From: Lactarius indigo
Taxonomy: Eukaryota > Basidiomycota > Agaricomycetes > Russulales > Russulaceae
Assembly (NCBI GenBank): GCA_025766275.1
Contig: JAFKAC010000013.1
Location: 124,001-188,000, forward strand
Length of the DNA: 64,000 nt
Direction of reading: 5' to 3'
The first letter of the stretch is position 1. Each line of letters starts with the position of its first letter. A program made the position numbers and the translations under genes. Shown piece after piece: positions 26,759-39,143 of this stretch. The notes beneath the pieces were generated by a model. It saw only the letters and a program-made list of their open reading frames with translations, ran no database searches and was not told the DNA's origin.

Positions 26759-29700
26759 TGTTACAGCAGGATCCAAATCGATAGGCCCCTTCCATTTCGA
26801 GTACAGTGGTACTGGGGTTTGCCAGTGAACGACCCATGCCAATTAATTTTCCCACAGAAAATAAATGTTGTAAATAGTAATTTCCTGGCCCAGCTCATGG
26901 GCCGGAAGCCAGCCTAAGCTGGCACTTCAGAAGCCGGACTGGGCTGGGTACACTGCCAAATGTGCCTGACCCTGTTTGAGGGGTTCAGTAACCCAAGGTC
27001 CGCATGACCCCAATTTAGGCTCATCTGAGTGCTAGTTGAGTGGAGGTTGCACCAGCACTGAACCCAGGACCCTGTACCAGCCCTGGGGGAGTCCTAAAAA
27101 TGGTGCTGGATATGCCATAGTTTCCTTTTTGGCCCAGACAGACCAATTGTATCCACCCAGTTGTCCACGCACACACATCAAGAAAACAACAATATGTTAT
27201 TTGTGGTTCTATTACTAGCATACACCAATAACATCCCTGAACATGCAGGCCTACTCAAAGTGTGGGTGCTGGAATGGACAATGTAGTATGGGAGGCACTG
27301 CCATCAGGCAGGAGAGGTGTGGGATATTGTGATGGTAAAAGTCCAGATTTGTTGTGGGCACAAGAGGGGCTGGTAATAGTAGTGGTGAGAGTGAGGGTAG
27401 TAGCAGTGTAGTGGGAAGGACACCATGGTATGATAAATTGAAGTCGAAGTCAGTGAATAGCAGCAATGACAGTAAGGATGGTAGTGGTGCAGTGGAAGGA
27501 CACAAAAAAAATTGAAGTTGAAGAAGTAAGTGATGAGATGACATGATTGGAAACCAGACGGGGATCACGAATGCCAGTGGACGTGGATCATATCGGCAAT
27601 GAGTAGCATATGGTATGGTGAACCTGGAAGGCTTTTCACTGTAATAGAGCAAAGCCATCAAGTGTCGTCAGACCAATGCCAACAATATTTCAAATCCATC
27701 CTTACAACTACTACACACTGAACTAGGATACACAAAGCAAAAAAAGAAAAAAAGGGGGAAGATGGAGAAAAATAATCCTCTGATGTTAATGGGATCAGTG
27801 TCTCTGCTGGTTTTGATTTAGGAAGAAAGACTAATGGGAAAGTCATGATCTGCTCAGATAAACACTGTATTCAACAACAACAGAAAGAGAAAAAAATTCG
27901 GAGAGGACGAAGGAGAACACTTTGACGACGTCAATGGGATCAATATGAGGTAGAATAATTGCGTCAGAGCCTTGCACACACGACTGTAAAGTGAAGCTAG
28001 CAATAACGAATGACCTGGTCAAAAAAGCCTGGCTTTTGGCCCTGACATTCAACGCTGATTCCAGGCATTAAGCCACAGTGGAGACCGCATCATGTCAATC
28101 GCGGTATACGCAAGCGGCAGATCAAATGGGTGGTCCCCATCACCAGAAGCCAAGCCCCACCTTGATGAGGCTACTCGGATGATTGAGCTCCTGGCACTTA
28201 ACACACCAGGCCTGTGCAAGATGCTCGTGGTCTGGATGCTCAGAAATAGGCCCACCTGCGTGTCTGGCCAGGACTTGGGCTGAAGCCAGTAGAGGATATG
28301 GAAATGAAATGGATCATGCATGCTTGTGGAATAATTTGGTGGGAGTTGACAGGTGAGTTGTGGTCATATTGCTCAGGGAGACACCTCAGAGATGAGTGTA
28401 TTATGATTATGAACATGATGGAGGTGGGTGGGGTGTTGTTGAAGAACCAGGCCTGGGATTGGGCAACGCAAGACTTGGATGGCTCAGCACGATGGGCAAT
28501 GGGAGGATTGGCAGTTTTGTTGATAGTGGGGTTGGAGTGATGGGAAGCAAACGTGAGTGTATACTTGAAGTTGGTGATGCAGGAGTACAATGTGAAGGGA
28601 TTGAGGCCAGGTATATAGGAGAGGGTCGGTCCAATGGGAAGTATGTGCAGAGGCAGGGAGCCGTGGGAGTGGTGGTGATTCATCTTGTGAGACTCGTCTG
28701 TGTGACGACATTGAAGGCGGTCCATGGGCATAATAGTACCCTTGAGAAGACGGGGCATGAGAGGCAAGTGACAACAATGAACCCAAATGCATCGCATATA
28801 CCCCTCATCCTGACATACATACTGAGTGTTGCACCATGGAGTCTACCGGTGTGGGATGACAAACAGCTTCTTGCTTGGGATGGTGCCTCGCTTGCTGGGC
28901 CTCAATTCTCTCCACATAGCATGAATGATTGAAATCCTTAGCGTGAGCTGGGATGCTCAAATGCCATCAATCGATCTCCAGAGTGTCCTCCCCTGATCCC
29001 TTCGGGGACAACATGGAAGGACTCCCATCCTCCAGGCAAGAATGATCCAATGGCTAATGCGCGTCGCATTCATCCACTCCTCACTTTGTGTGACCATAAA
29101 GAACTGGGGCTTGCTGAGGCCCAGCTGACAAAGAGGATCCAAGATGTGGAGGTGGTCATTGCATGACTGGTTCTAACCACGGCAACATGGCCCTGACTGT
29201 ATCTGTTGTGTACTGCAGAGAGGGCGATGTGAAGATAGATAGATGTACAGCATGATGCACCACAGAGTGCTTCTGTCTCAAGCTATGCTGATGGTGGTGG
29301 ATGTAAAGTTTACAATAGCTATCCAGAGAATGGTGCAAGGTCATCGAATTGGTCGTATTGCGCTGGAACAGAAAAGGACTCACCTTGAGAGAGAGACATA
29401 GAAATAGCCCAGGAATTCATCCGTGGGGTTCTAATGGCCCTTTCCAAATACAACCTTGATGCTAGTGTCTTGTTTTACAGAATGACGATTTCTGAAAAAC
29501 TGTTAGCCAGCACACACAAGTGATGTTAACAGATCAGACCTGCAAACGTATTGTCATTGAAATTGATAACATAAAGGGGGCTTTAGGAGGAACAATTGTG
29601 AATGATGAAATCAATGAAGAGTCATTGAAGGATTGGTTGCAGACTGTGAGAAAGGTGAAATTGAAACAACGAAGACCAGCCAACAAAGAATGGTGTAAAA

Positions 29701-30608
29701 GTGGAGGTCTGAAACCAAGCCCTGCAGTGACATGGTCTATCTGGGGAAAAAAAAACCCTGATTTTTGTACTCAAATACAGCCATGGCCCTCAGCTGAGTT
29801 AATAAGTACAGTAGGAGTGGATTTCTCTGAACACATGCAAAAATCTGAGAAATGATGCTCAAGGTGGAAACAAGTGGCTGAGCCTGGAGACAAGGCAGCC
29901 CCAAAAACGGAAGCCTGGGCCACAGGCCATGGCAAGCGGCCTTCAAAATTTGAAGCCTGAGCCTTGGGCCCTAGTGGGCTGCCTCTCGGCCCAGCCTGGT
30001 CCAGCTTCTGAAGTGCCGGCTTAGTATTATGATCCGACGCTTCAGACATCAGTTACAGTGTGTTTCTCATCTTGTTTCTTCCCCTTCTGTCCCATGCTTT
30101 GTTACCCAAAGGAGCTACTATTGTTAGTGGCATTGTTTGTCTTGATCCGAATATCTCTTTACTCCATCTAGTCTCTTTGTTTCTGTGTGGGTCTGTGTTC
30201 ATGTTGTTTGGAACCTTGCCCCTATATAAACCTGTACTATAGACTGTAGGAAGCCAGACTTGGCTTCGTTTGCAATCTAGCAACCTTGCCTTTGTACTTT
30301 GGTGTGACCTCACTCTACTCCCCTCTTCTTGTGCATCCCCTACCTCAGTCCTTAATCAGGACACTTCGAAGTCTTTGCAGTTGAACTATATCAACGTGTC
30401 ACACCTGTTATACTCTGTGCACTAGCAAGATTAAGTGTAGAGAAGTGTTAGACACTTTGGACAAGGAGTCCTACATCACAGAGTAGTGCTGCACCCTGTG
30501 CCACACTTTTGCCACTTGTATTTCATAGCAATAAGACAACAGACGTCTTCGCTTGATACTTGTGTGATTCAGAACCTCCAGAACCCACGCCCCTGCTAGG
30601 GTGTAACA
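26759..30608 (+). repeat. Probable 5' LTR of element 0, split by an insertion
   Basis: The right end is firm: GTGTAACA ends at 30608 and is followed by a primer-binding site. TGTTACAG at 26759 is the inverted match of that end and is the best left border, but it lies 3.8 kb away, so a large insertion must split the LTR. A TATATAAA box lies at 30223-30230. The left border is an inference; an LTR beginning near 30059 is the alternative. Confidence 0.45.
26914..30024. mobile_element. 3.1-kb unit bounded by 35-bp inverted repeats
   Basis: The sequence at 26914-26948 (key stretch GGCACTTCAGAAGC) is matched in inverted orientation at 29990-30024, with about 31 of 35 positions equal by eye. The interior is about 3 kb of DNA with no recognisable transposase. 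Its open frames are short and low in complexity. I read it as a non-autonomous DNA transposon or a heavily decayed one inserted into the LTR of element 0. No target-site duplication could be fixed with certainty. Confidence 0.45.
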
Positions 30609-30609
30609 T

Positions 30610-30620
30610 AAGCCAAGTCT
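30610..30620 (+). promoter_or_regulatory. Self-primer-type primer-binding site, element 0
   Basis: The 11-mer AAGCCAAGTCT lies one base after the LTR end. Its exact complement AGACTTGGCTT is inside the LTR at 30256-30266, about 33 bases after the start of the TATA box, where transcription should begin. This is the arrangement of Tf1-type self-priming. Confidence 0.65.
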
Positions 30621-30816
30621 ACAACTCTTAACACACCCAAGACACTACTGCCACACAGCAGAGTGGGCGACAATCCAAGAGGATGCATCAGCCAACAACC
30701 AGACACTCCACAGAACCCAGAAACGATGGCATAGCCAGGTGACAGATCCTCCTTGACACAAGAGGCCGCTTCAGCCATCCCCTTACACAAACCAGCACCC
30801 AAGACAGACCAAAATC

Positions 30817-32508
30817 ATGGCTAGCATCAGTGTCACCTTTGAATCAGACAACAATTGGACCCCAGTCACAATCAGAACACAAGACAACCTCCCACACCAC
30901 GTTAAAAGCAGTCAACTAGGAAGGGGAGCTCATTGGGCCACAACATCAAACAGACCACCCTGTTACAAGTGCCTCATCAAAGGCGAACTCAGACCAGTGG
31001 AATTCATCAACAACAACTGGTACATCCTCTGATACTTTCAGAACACATACCACACCAGAGCCATAAACATCACACCACAAAGGTTTGCTGAAGGACTAGG
31101 CTGGTGGAATGAAGAAGACAAACAGAACCCAGAAACACCCACACAACAATCATCCTCAGAACCAAGAAACACTAGGGGAACATACGGACTACAACAAGAC
31201 TCATCAGAAGAAGAACCCAGCTCAGATGAAGCGGAATCACACTCAGAATCATCTCACTCCCCAGAACACCACCTAGACATCACAGTACCCACACAAGCTT
31301 CGTCACAAGCCAGCCCCACTATCCATATTTGGATAGAACCATCCCCAGCAGAAGAAGGATTCCCAACCCCACTACCACCAATCAGATTACCTTCCCCAGT
31401 CAAACCACCCCAGATTCCTATCACACCACAGCCAACACTCACCATGTCAGCAGTAAACACCACAGGCACTGGCACAGGTACTGGCTCAAGCACTGGAACA
31501 GAGGGAACACCAACAACGAGCTCAGGAGGACTCAAAGGAGCACCTCCTACTCCGTTCACTGGAGATAGAACAGAGAGTGGTCAATTCAAAAGAGAACTAC
31601 TGCGATACATCAAGTTGAACAGTGAAAATGAACTTATCAAAGAACCCTATGCATGAGTACTATTTGCCCTCACAATGTTCAAAGGGCCTGGTGTACAACT
31701 ATGGGTCAACCAAACTGAAGATGACATGGAAGCGGCACTAGTAGACCCCACCAAAGCCCTCACCAAAAACAGCAAAGACCTTTGGGATGGTTTTCTTGAC
31801 ACCTTTGACAGAGACTGGACCGACACCCTAAACAAAGAAAGAGCCTATCAGAAACTCATCAGTCTGACAATGCAAGGTGGAGCATTGGACAGTTATATCC
31901 TTGACTTCGAACACCTTGCAGAAATAGCAGGATGGGTGAGAGATGCCCCTGGAACAGTGGAATTCTTCAAAAGAGGACTACCCACAGGACTGTATCGCGC
32001 TTGCCTCATGCGAACCACTATTCCAAACACCATGGATGAATGGCAAACCGCTGCCAGAGCAGAACACCAATGCTGGAAGCTATTAAAAGCCAGACCAGGA
32101 AACAGAAACCCAGGGCCAACCCAGAACGTCCACCAAGGACGGCCAAAGCGAGACCCAAACACAATGAATGTAGATGCCACTACCTCTACCCCCTTTAAGA
32201 AGCTCACCGAAGAAGAAAAGAAAGCCCTCATGAAAGAAGGACGCTGCTTCAAGTGTAGACAACAAGGACACATGGCTAGGAACTGTCAACGACAAAACAC
32301 CAACAACCAAACCAAAGCCAGAGCCACAGACACCCAAGAAGTGGACACTGCACCCCCATACACCCTAGAAGCAAGCACCTCATCGGTGGCTGCTACCACA
32401 ACTGAAGACAAAGTCCAACAAGCCCATGCACTTGTCCAAGGCATGACTGAGGACGAAAAGAGACGCTACTATGCCTTAGACCAGGATTTTTGTGATGCTG
32501 ACCTGTGA
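30817..32508 (+). pseudogene. Ty3/gypsy gag of element 0, with nonsense codons
   Basis: A continuous gag frame starts MASISVTFESDNN at 30817 and is broken by TGA at about 31030 and 31654. Matching text resumes at once after each stop. It holds a Ser/Glu-rich N-terminal part, a capsid-like helical region (QKLISLTMQGGALDSYILDFEHL) and one zinc knuckle CFKCRQQGHMARNC near 32250. Gag forms the virus-like particle and binds the RNA. The final TGA at 32506 sits next to a protease frame in the -1 register. All stops are TGA, fitting decay from CGA. Confidence 0.75.
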
Positions 32509-33706
32509 GAGCTGACAGGGAGGCCAATTCAATGTATAGTGTTTGCGATAGTGCTATGACAATCAAAGTCCTCATTCGCCTTTACTACAAAGAAGCTCGC
32601 ATAAATGTGCTGCTGGACAGTGGTGCAACAGACAACCTAATCAACCGAAACCTAATCCAAAAACTTGGGTTAGGAACCACTCCTTTAAAACCACCCAGAT
32701 TGGTCTGGAATGTAGATGGATCACTAAACAAAGATGGCACCATGACGGAAACATGCCAGTTGTGGATAAAAAGAGGAGAAGAGGAAACTCCTTTCCAGTT
32801 TTTCGTAACCAGCCTAGGAGAAGACAGAATGATCTTCAGATACCCCTGGTTTGAACACGAAAACCCAGACATAGACTGGAAGAAACAAGAGCTGAAAGGA
32901 GAAGCAGTCACCATCCTAACAGGAGGGTACCACTTCTGAAGAAAGTGACACCAAGAAGCAAAAGCAGCAGCAACCAAAACAACCTTTGACCCAGTAAAAG
33001 AAACCACAATCCCAGAAGAATATCAGTGTCACAACAAAGTATTCTCAGATGAAGAAGCACAGCTCTTTCCCCCAGAAAGAGAAGAAGACCATCCCATCAC
33101 ACTGTGTCCAGATGCACCTAACAAGATCAATTGCAAAATCTACCCTTTAACTCCAGAAGAAGACAAGGAGTTAAAGGCATATCTTGACAAAAACATAGCA
33201 AAAGGATACATCTATGAAGGAAGCTCCCCCTATGCTTCCTCCTTCTTCTTCAGAAAGAAAACAGACGGAGGGTTGCACCCTATCCTGGACTACAGACCCC
33301 TAAATACTTGGACAATAAAAGACACTCATCCACTACCTCTCATCTCTGACATCTTGACCAACTTAAATGGGAAAACACTGTTCTCAAAGTTTGATATCAG
33401 ATGGGGGTACCATAACATCCGCATAAAAGAGGAAGACCAGTGGAAGGCAGCCTTCAAGACACCAAGGGGACTGTTCATTCCTCGAGTTATGACCTTCGGC
33501 CTCACAAATGCACCAGCCACCTTTGCAAGAACCATGAGCAGAATACTTCGACCACTCATGGACAAATACCCCAGAGAACTATTTGTATACATGAACGATG
33601 TCCTGATAGCCACAGAAGAAGATACAGAGCGCCACAGACAAATTGTACATGAATTCTTGGAAATCTGTGAAAAGGAATCTTATTTCCTCAAAGCATCGAA
33701 ATCATC
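32505..33706 (+). pseudogene. Ty3/gypsy protease-RT of element 0, truncated
   Basis: The aspartic protease motif LLDSGATDNLI is at about 32610. After TGA codons at 32937 and 32949 the frame continues into reverse transcriptase (NKINCKIYPLTPEE, YASSFFFRKKTDGG, FSKFDIRWGYHNIRI, VMTFGLTNAPATF). The catalytic box reads YMND at 33588-33599 in place of YMDD, so one metal-binding aspartate is lost. The RT stops at ESYFLKASK near 33700, where the sequence changes abruptly into the left flank of the Plavaka transposon. RNase H and integrase are missing. This copy cannot move on its own. Confidence 0.8.
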
Positions 33707-33865
33707 AGGAAAAACCTCCCATGCTAGTGAGAGATAATGCCGCGCTAAATTATTAGTAATTCAGATAATGCGGAAGGTGTACTAGTAATTGGCGATAATC
33801 GCTAGTAATTGGCACTAATTGACATAATCACTTGTGAGATAATATAATGATAATATAATGGAAAG
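33707..33865. mobile_element. Left subterminal region of the Plavaka transposon
   Basis: Between the cut reverse transcriptase and the transposase stop lie short internal repeats, CTAGTAATTGG and AGATAATG variants, typical of subterminal regions of CACTA-like elements. No matching inverted end was found to the right of the transposase gene, so the exact border is open. Confidence 0.4.
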
Positions 33866-36800
33866 TCACAACAAAAATCTGAGATATGTATCTCGATCAC
33901 TGAAGGGATTTACATAAAATGTGTGACATAGCTCAAGTACTGAATAAGTGTTCCACTCCTGAGGTATACAATGACCGAAACGAGGAAATAAATGTATACT
34001 AGAAAGGATAGAGCTGACCGGAATGATACTAGCACGCTGGTGACCATTGTGCATCAACCTAGACACTCTGTACAGTAAGTGATTCGCATCGGGCCTGGTG
34101 GGAATGGGAGAAAACCATTCAACATATGCAAGATGGGTCGGAGGTGCAGTGTCCAACGACGGAAACACCTCTGGGATTGCCTTATTTGGAAACTGAAATA
34201 CAACACGGACTTGTGCTATTCGGTAGCCTAAGTACCAATTAGATTGATCAGGGCATTGATATAATTGGAACTGACCATTATTTCCACATGTGCTATTTTG
34301 AGAGCCATTGCAAATGAGAACAGTGTCAAAGCGTGATGGTATTCGGCGCCCATGTGAGTCCATTTGTTCCGGCCGGACATGAATCATGTCCGCTACTTCT
34401 GGGCAGCCATTCGACTGAAACTTCATCTTGTGATATGTTGGCACTGAGCAGAAAGGAATCAAAGTATCTTTGGCCAGAGCCCTTACATTAGCTGTTGAAG
34501 CATCAGGGTGATTCATCTGGGCGATGAAGTCGGCAAGCGTGTCCTGAAACTCAACAGCACCATACCTCATGGCAAGGTCATCAAATGATGCTGCCTTTGT
34601 AGATGGGTGTAGCGTCATCTTTAGACACTGTGTGGCGGGCTGTGGAGGTCCACTTGGCTGGGGAATTTGCATGTTCACCTGGTCGGTCCCCTGTTGCCGT
34701 CTGATGAAGGCAATGCGCTGTTGCACCTTCTCACAGCGCTCCAGCCAGGTGGTCATCTGTTGGTATTCATCCTTGTGGTTTGTCGCACGGTAAGCATCCT
34801 TGGTGAAGTCAATGTGAAGGCGCTCAGTCTGCTCCGTGTTGTAGTTGTCCGTGGTACCGAATAGCATGATCAAGGATGAGTAATGAATAAGGCTGTGTAC
34901 CTTTGGAATGTTAAAGTGATCGCGGATGCCTAGATCGACAAAAACATCTTTATTGCTGTGGAAGCTAGCCAGGGAATCCTCAAGACGGCGCAGGGTGTCA
35001 GTTGTTTGGGAAGGAAGCTGAGCAAGATACAGGAAGTCAAGTAGCATGCATGCAGTTCGGACTAGCTGCAAAGGTGCTTGTCCAGAGGGAAGAGGGTGGT
35101 TGACGATCAGACCCAGGAGTATTTGGCACATGTTCTTGTGTTCCAGGCCTGTGACATGAGAAAGACCTGATATACCCTTCGCGAACATAGTGATATGGTG
35201 ATTAGGAGGCAGTGATCGACAGCATGCATCAATTGCGGCTGGTCCGAACGCACTTCTCAGCCATGCCATCAGGTGCTTCATGATGCCCTGCAGCAACTGA
35301 TACAGGATGTCTGGTGTAATGGAGATGAATATATTAGAAAGTGGGAAAGACTCCCAGAATGGATGGAATACGGGCTTAAGGCCCACTTCACGACAAGCCA
35401 CATGGAACGTGTGGACCTCCTCATCTGCCAAGAGAAATGTGTCAATGGCTTTGTCATAGCTGCGTGGAGGGGACCTAGTGTACTTACCTAGTCTATCAAG
35501 AGGGACCGTACACTTTGGGCAACGGCCATTGTACGTGCATGTTACCAATGTCTGTTCAGGATAGTCGCCAACAAAGACGGCAAAGATGGGATGGCACCGG
35601 CACCAGATCCCATCCCCACTCATCATCACAACACCGCTTTCACTGTAGTGTGTGACCAGGGCTAGTAGTTTATGCATGCAAGAATGAAATAGATTAGCCA
35701 GAGCATGGCAGCGAGCTGCCTGATTGGCGACCCCTTCTAGTCTGGTGGTTGGGATGTAGCCAATCAACAGCTGGGCATGACGTGACGGCTTTCGATGAAT
35801 GGCCTTTGGAATGTTGCCGATGGTGAGATAGACCAGATACGCAGCCTTCCCTCGGAAGAGGGTCAACTGCGTCTTGTCAGAGGACAGTATCAGTGGGACC
35901 AATGTTGCGCCGGGTTGTTGCGATTCGAGGGATGTCTGTCACCGTGATATGTAAGTATTTGGATCCGTCTGAGAAAGAATACACACCTGCACTGCCCACC
36001 ACCAGTCTCCGGTATGCATTTCACTATAGATGCGGCACGTGTGCTCGGGATCTGAGTAGTGGCGCTCTGGTGCAAATGCCAACTCATGCGCAAATTCAGG
36101 GTCACCAAAAAGGGCCTGAATACATTGCATTACATTCTGGAAATAGAAAGACAGCCTTTCACCTCCAATGGTAAAGTCTTTGCACTCGAATGGTGGTTGG
36201 CCAGGTAAAGTGTCGATAATGTGATTGAGTTCTTTAGCAGAACTATACAAAACTCCTAACCTGTCAGTAACCTTCCTTGACGTCAGTAAGAATGTGAATT
36301 GAATGGTGCGGCATTCATACCTCGGGAATTTGAAGGAGTTCTGTCAGAGCTGACAATGTCGGCCCACGCATCTTGGCCCAAAGCGCAATCTCCCAATCAC
36401 ACTGGGAGTGAAAGGGGGCCCAGACTGAAGTATGAAGCACATCTTCATGGGACCAATAGTCTGATTGTCCTTGAAACGGATTAGGCATTGGGGTGCCTGG
36501 GATACCATGCGGAAAGCTGTCGATGATCACTTGAGCCCAACTGCCAGTAGTGTTACCATCGCTGTCGTCGCGTATGGGTGGGTTTGGTGGTGGAGTTAAT
36601 GGCCACAGAGTTTCAGACGGGGGTGGAGCTGACGATTGTACCCCACTAGCGTGTCCTTGATCAGCGTCGACTGTGGCTTCGATCTCTTGAACTAGTGCTT
36701 CCCAAACATCGGCATCCATAGCATCTGCAGTATCCGCGTCAGCATCTGCAGTATAGGAGCCCAAAGCACCTGTGGTATCCGTAACGTTGGCATCCACAAA

Positions 36801-37168
36801 GCCGCCATCATCTGTGACGTCCATCGCTCGGGTAGTGCCAGCGTCATGCGTGGTGTGAGCGGCATGCAGAGTATCTGAAGTATACATATGAGTGGATAGT
36901 CTCATGCACATTGTCGGATGATACCTATATCGTGCTCAGAAATTGTATCATCACCAGTGTCACCTTGCGTGTCCTGTGGTGCTGGAGTCTTGGCTGGAGT
37001 TGGAGTGGGCACCTGCGGAGAATTGACAGTTTGAAATGTCAACGGTGTTTGCAACGCCGCATGCACAACATGGCAGTCTGCATGCTGAGATCTGCTAAGG
37101 TGCTGAGAAAAACCACACGGGTTGAATACCTTCTTACATCTGGGACAAAGGATCTGTACAGTATTCAT
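33866..37168 (-). CDS. Plavaka-type transposase (CACTA-like superfamily)
   Basis: Four exons (36925-37168, 36321-36874, 35987-36271, 33866-35935) with GT-AG introns join to an unbroken 1050-residue protein. The N-terminus has a C2H2-like finger (CPRCKKVFNPCGFSQHLSRSQH). Then come an acidic Thr/Asp-rich linker and the conserved Plavaka block (GDPEFAHELAFAPERHYSDP, EMHTGDWWWAVQ, then VPLILSSDKTQLTLFRGK, FVGDYPEQTLVTC and CPKC). Conserved text runs to FGTTDNYNTEQTERLHIDF. Plavaka elements are cut-and-paste DNA transposons widespread in Agaricomycetes. The transposase binds the element ends and catalyses DDE chemistry. The start at 37168 is the first ATG before the finger. The coding frame is intact, but the 142-bp tandem array begins only about 30 bases upstream, so the 5' end of the element is either truncated or made of that array. 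Confidence 0.8.
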
Positions 37169-37201
37169 GGCTTGGGGTAAGGGTAGACGATCCTGCTTAA
37201 G

Positions 37202-39061
37202 AAGCTTGGTCAAGCAGGCACCACATGCGAGAGGAAGCGCGTCGAAACATTGAGATTGGAACCGAATTGAGCGAATGCTGCAACTTTGCGGTAATGAGTA
37301 AGCTGGAGCTTCAGTGAACTAGCGGGCGGCCAAAGACGGTAATAAGCTTGGTCAAGTGGGCACCACATGCGAGAGGAAGCATGTTGAAACATCGAGATCG
37401 GAACCAAATTGAGCAAATGCTGCAACTTCATGGTAATGAGTAAGCTGGAGCTTCAGTGAACTAGCAGGCGGCCAAAGGCGGTAATAAGCTCGGTCAAGCA
37501 GGCACCACATGCAAGAGGAAGCGCGTCGAAACATCAAGATTGGAACCGAATTGAGCGAATGCTGCAACTTTGCGGTAATGAGTAAGCTAGAGCTTCAGTG
37601 AACCAGCAGCTAGCCAAGGACAGCAATAAGCTTGGTCAAGCGGGCACCACATGAGACAGAAGAGTGTTGAAGCATCGAGATCGGAATCAAATTGAGCAAA
37701 TGCTGCAACTTTGCGGTAATTGTTGATAAGTGACCTGTGCGCACTTAGCGGCTCTAATGGACTTATAGATAACGGACTACGGTAGATTAGATTATTTTGA
37801 TCTGTACAATCTGGACTATGACATCACATGTATATGACATCACTTGGACTGTTCTGGACTTACTATTGTACTACGTTTCTTTGTTCCACTTTTGTTCTTA
37901 TCTTTATTATGATGTCATTATGATATCATCCTGCTCTGGACTCTTCTTGTTCTTGTACGCCTTGTTCCTTTTACACACACTCCTTTGTCCTGTTGTAGAA
38001 CAATGTGTCCCTTGTATTCTGTGACACTCTGTTACCTACCTTGTAGTTGTGTCACCCTCCTGTATAGTATAAGTAGTAGTGCTTGTACACTCCTGGTCCA
38101 CATCAGTTCCCTCACTGTTGTGTGCCAGGTATGTCTCCTCCTCTCCAATGTAACATCAGTTCCCTCACTGTTGTGTGCCAGACTTCATCTCTGCTTCACT
38201 CTGCTAGATTCCCTGTTGCTGCTTCCAGCCACCTTGACATATCTCACCACAGTCTTCTTGCCACTGTGAGTATGTCCTTCTTGTGTGCTGTTCATCAGTA
38301 ATCAGTAAGCTAGAGCCTCAGTGAACTAGCGGGCGGCCAAGGACGACAATAAGCTTGGTCAAGCAGGCACCATGTGAGATGGAAGCACGTCAAAGCATCA
38401 AGATCGGAATCGAACTGAGCAAATGCTGCAACTTGACAGTAATGAGCAAGGTAGAGCTTCAGTGAACCAGCGGGTGGCCAAGGATGACAATAAGCTTGGT
38501 CAAGTGGGCACCACATGTGAGATGGAAGAGCGTTGAGGCATCGAGATCGGAATCGAATTGAACGAATGCTGCAACTTTGCGGTAATGAGTAAGGTAGACC
38601 TCAGTGAACTAGCAGGTGGCCAAGGATGACAAAGAGCTCAGTCAAGCGGGCACCACGTGTGAGACGGAAGCGTGTCGAAGCATTGAGATCGGAATCGAAC
38701 CGAGCAAATGCTGCAACTTGACGGTAATGAGCAAGGTAGAGCTTCAGTGGACCAGCAGGCTTGAACGGCCGAGGACGGAAAGAAGCTCAGTCAAGTGGGC
38801 ACCACGTGTGAGAAGGAAGCGCGTTGAAGCATCAAGATCAGCACTAAACCGAGCGAGTGCTGCAAGGTAAACCAGTAAGCTTGAATGGCTGAGGATGGCG
38901 CAGAGTCTTTTAGTTAGTACAACGAATTTGGACTGTAAAAAAGACGGCAAGAAGCCCAGTCAAGCAAGCACCACGTGCACAAAGGTAGCACATCGAAGCA
39001 TCGAGATCAGAGCCAAACCGGGTGAACGTTGCAAGGTAAAGCTTCAATGAACCAGCAAGCT
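37202..39061. repeat. 142-bp tandem repeat array, about nine units
   Basis: The anchor AAGCTTGGTCAAG, or a close variant, recurs at 37202, 37344, 37486, 37628, 38351, 38492, 38632, 38783 and 38952. The first four steps are exactly 142. Allowing for the 582 bases added by the solo LTR and its target duplication, the next steps are 141, 141 and 140. The last units are longer and more diverged. Each unit holds GCACCACATG, GAAACATCGAGATCGGAA and ATGCTGCAACTTTGCGGTAATGAG-like text. Open frames in it are by-products. Confidence 0.85.
37721..38297. mobile_element. Solo LTR, 577 bp, with 5-bp target duplication
   Basis: A sequence starting TGTTGATAAG and ending GTTCATCA breaks one unit of the tandem array. 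GTAAT stands on both sides (37716-37720 and 38298-38302), and joining the flanks restores the unit. It contains TATAGTATAAG near 38063. It is unrelated to the LTRs of elements 1-3. A full element was probably lost by recombination between its LTRs. Confidence 0.75.
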
Positions 39062-39143
39062 TTTGGTTAGTGCGATGGATTTCGAACTGTAAACAGAGGA
39101 CGGCAGGCGGACAACACTTTTAGTTAGTCCAACGAAATTTGGA

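Noticed and set aside
28240..28932. Overlapping open frames on both strands near 28.5 kb
   Set aside because: They mirror each other, have low-complexity composition and no domain; they lie within the inverted-repeat-bounded unit.
38616..38950. Open frames within the 142-bp array
   Set aside because: They repeat with the array and lack conserved coding features.
37202..39061. CRISPR array
   Set aside because: The 142-bp units are contiguous without unique spacers, and the genome is eukaryotic.
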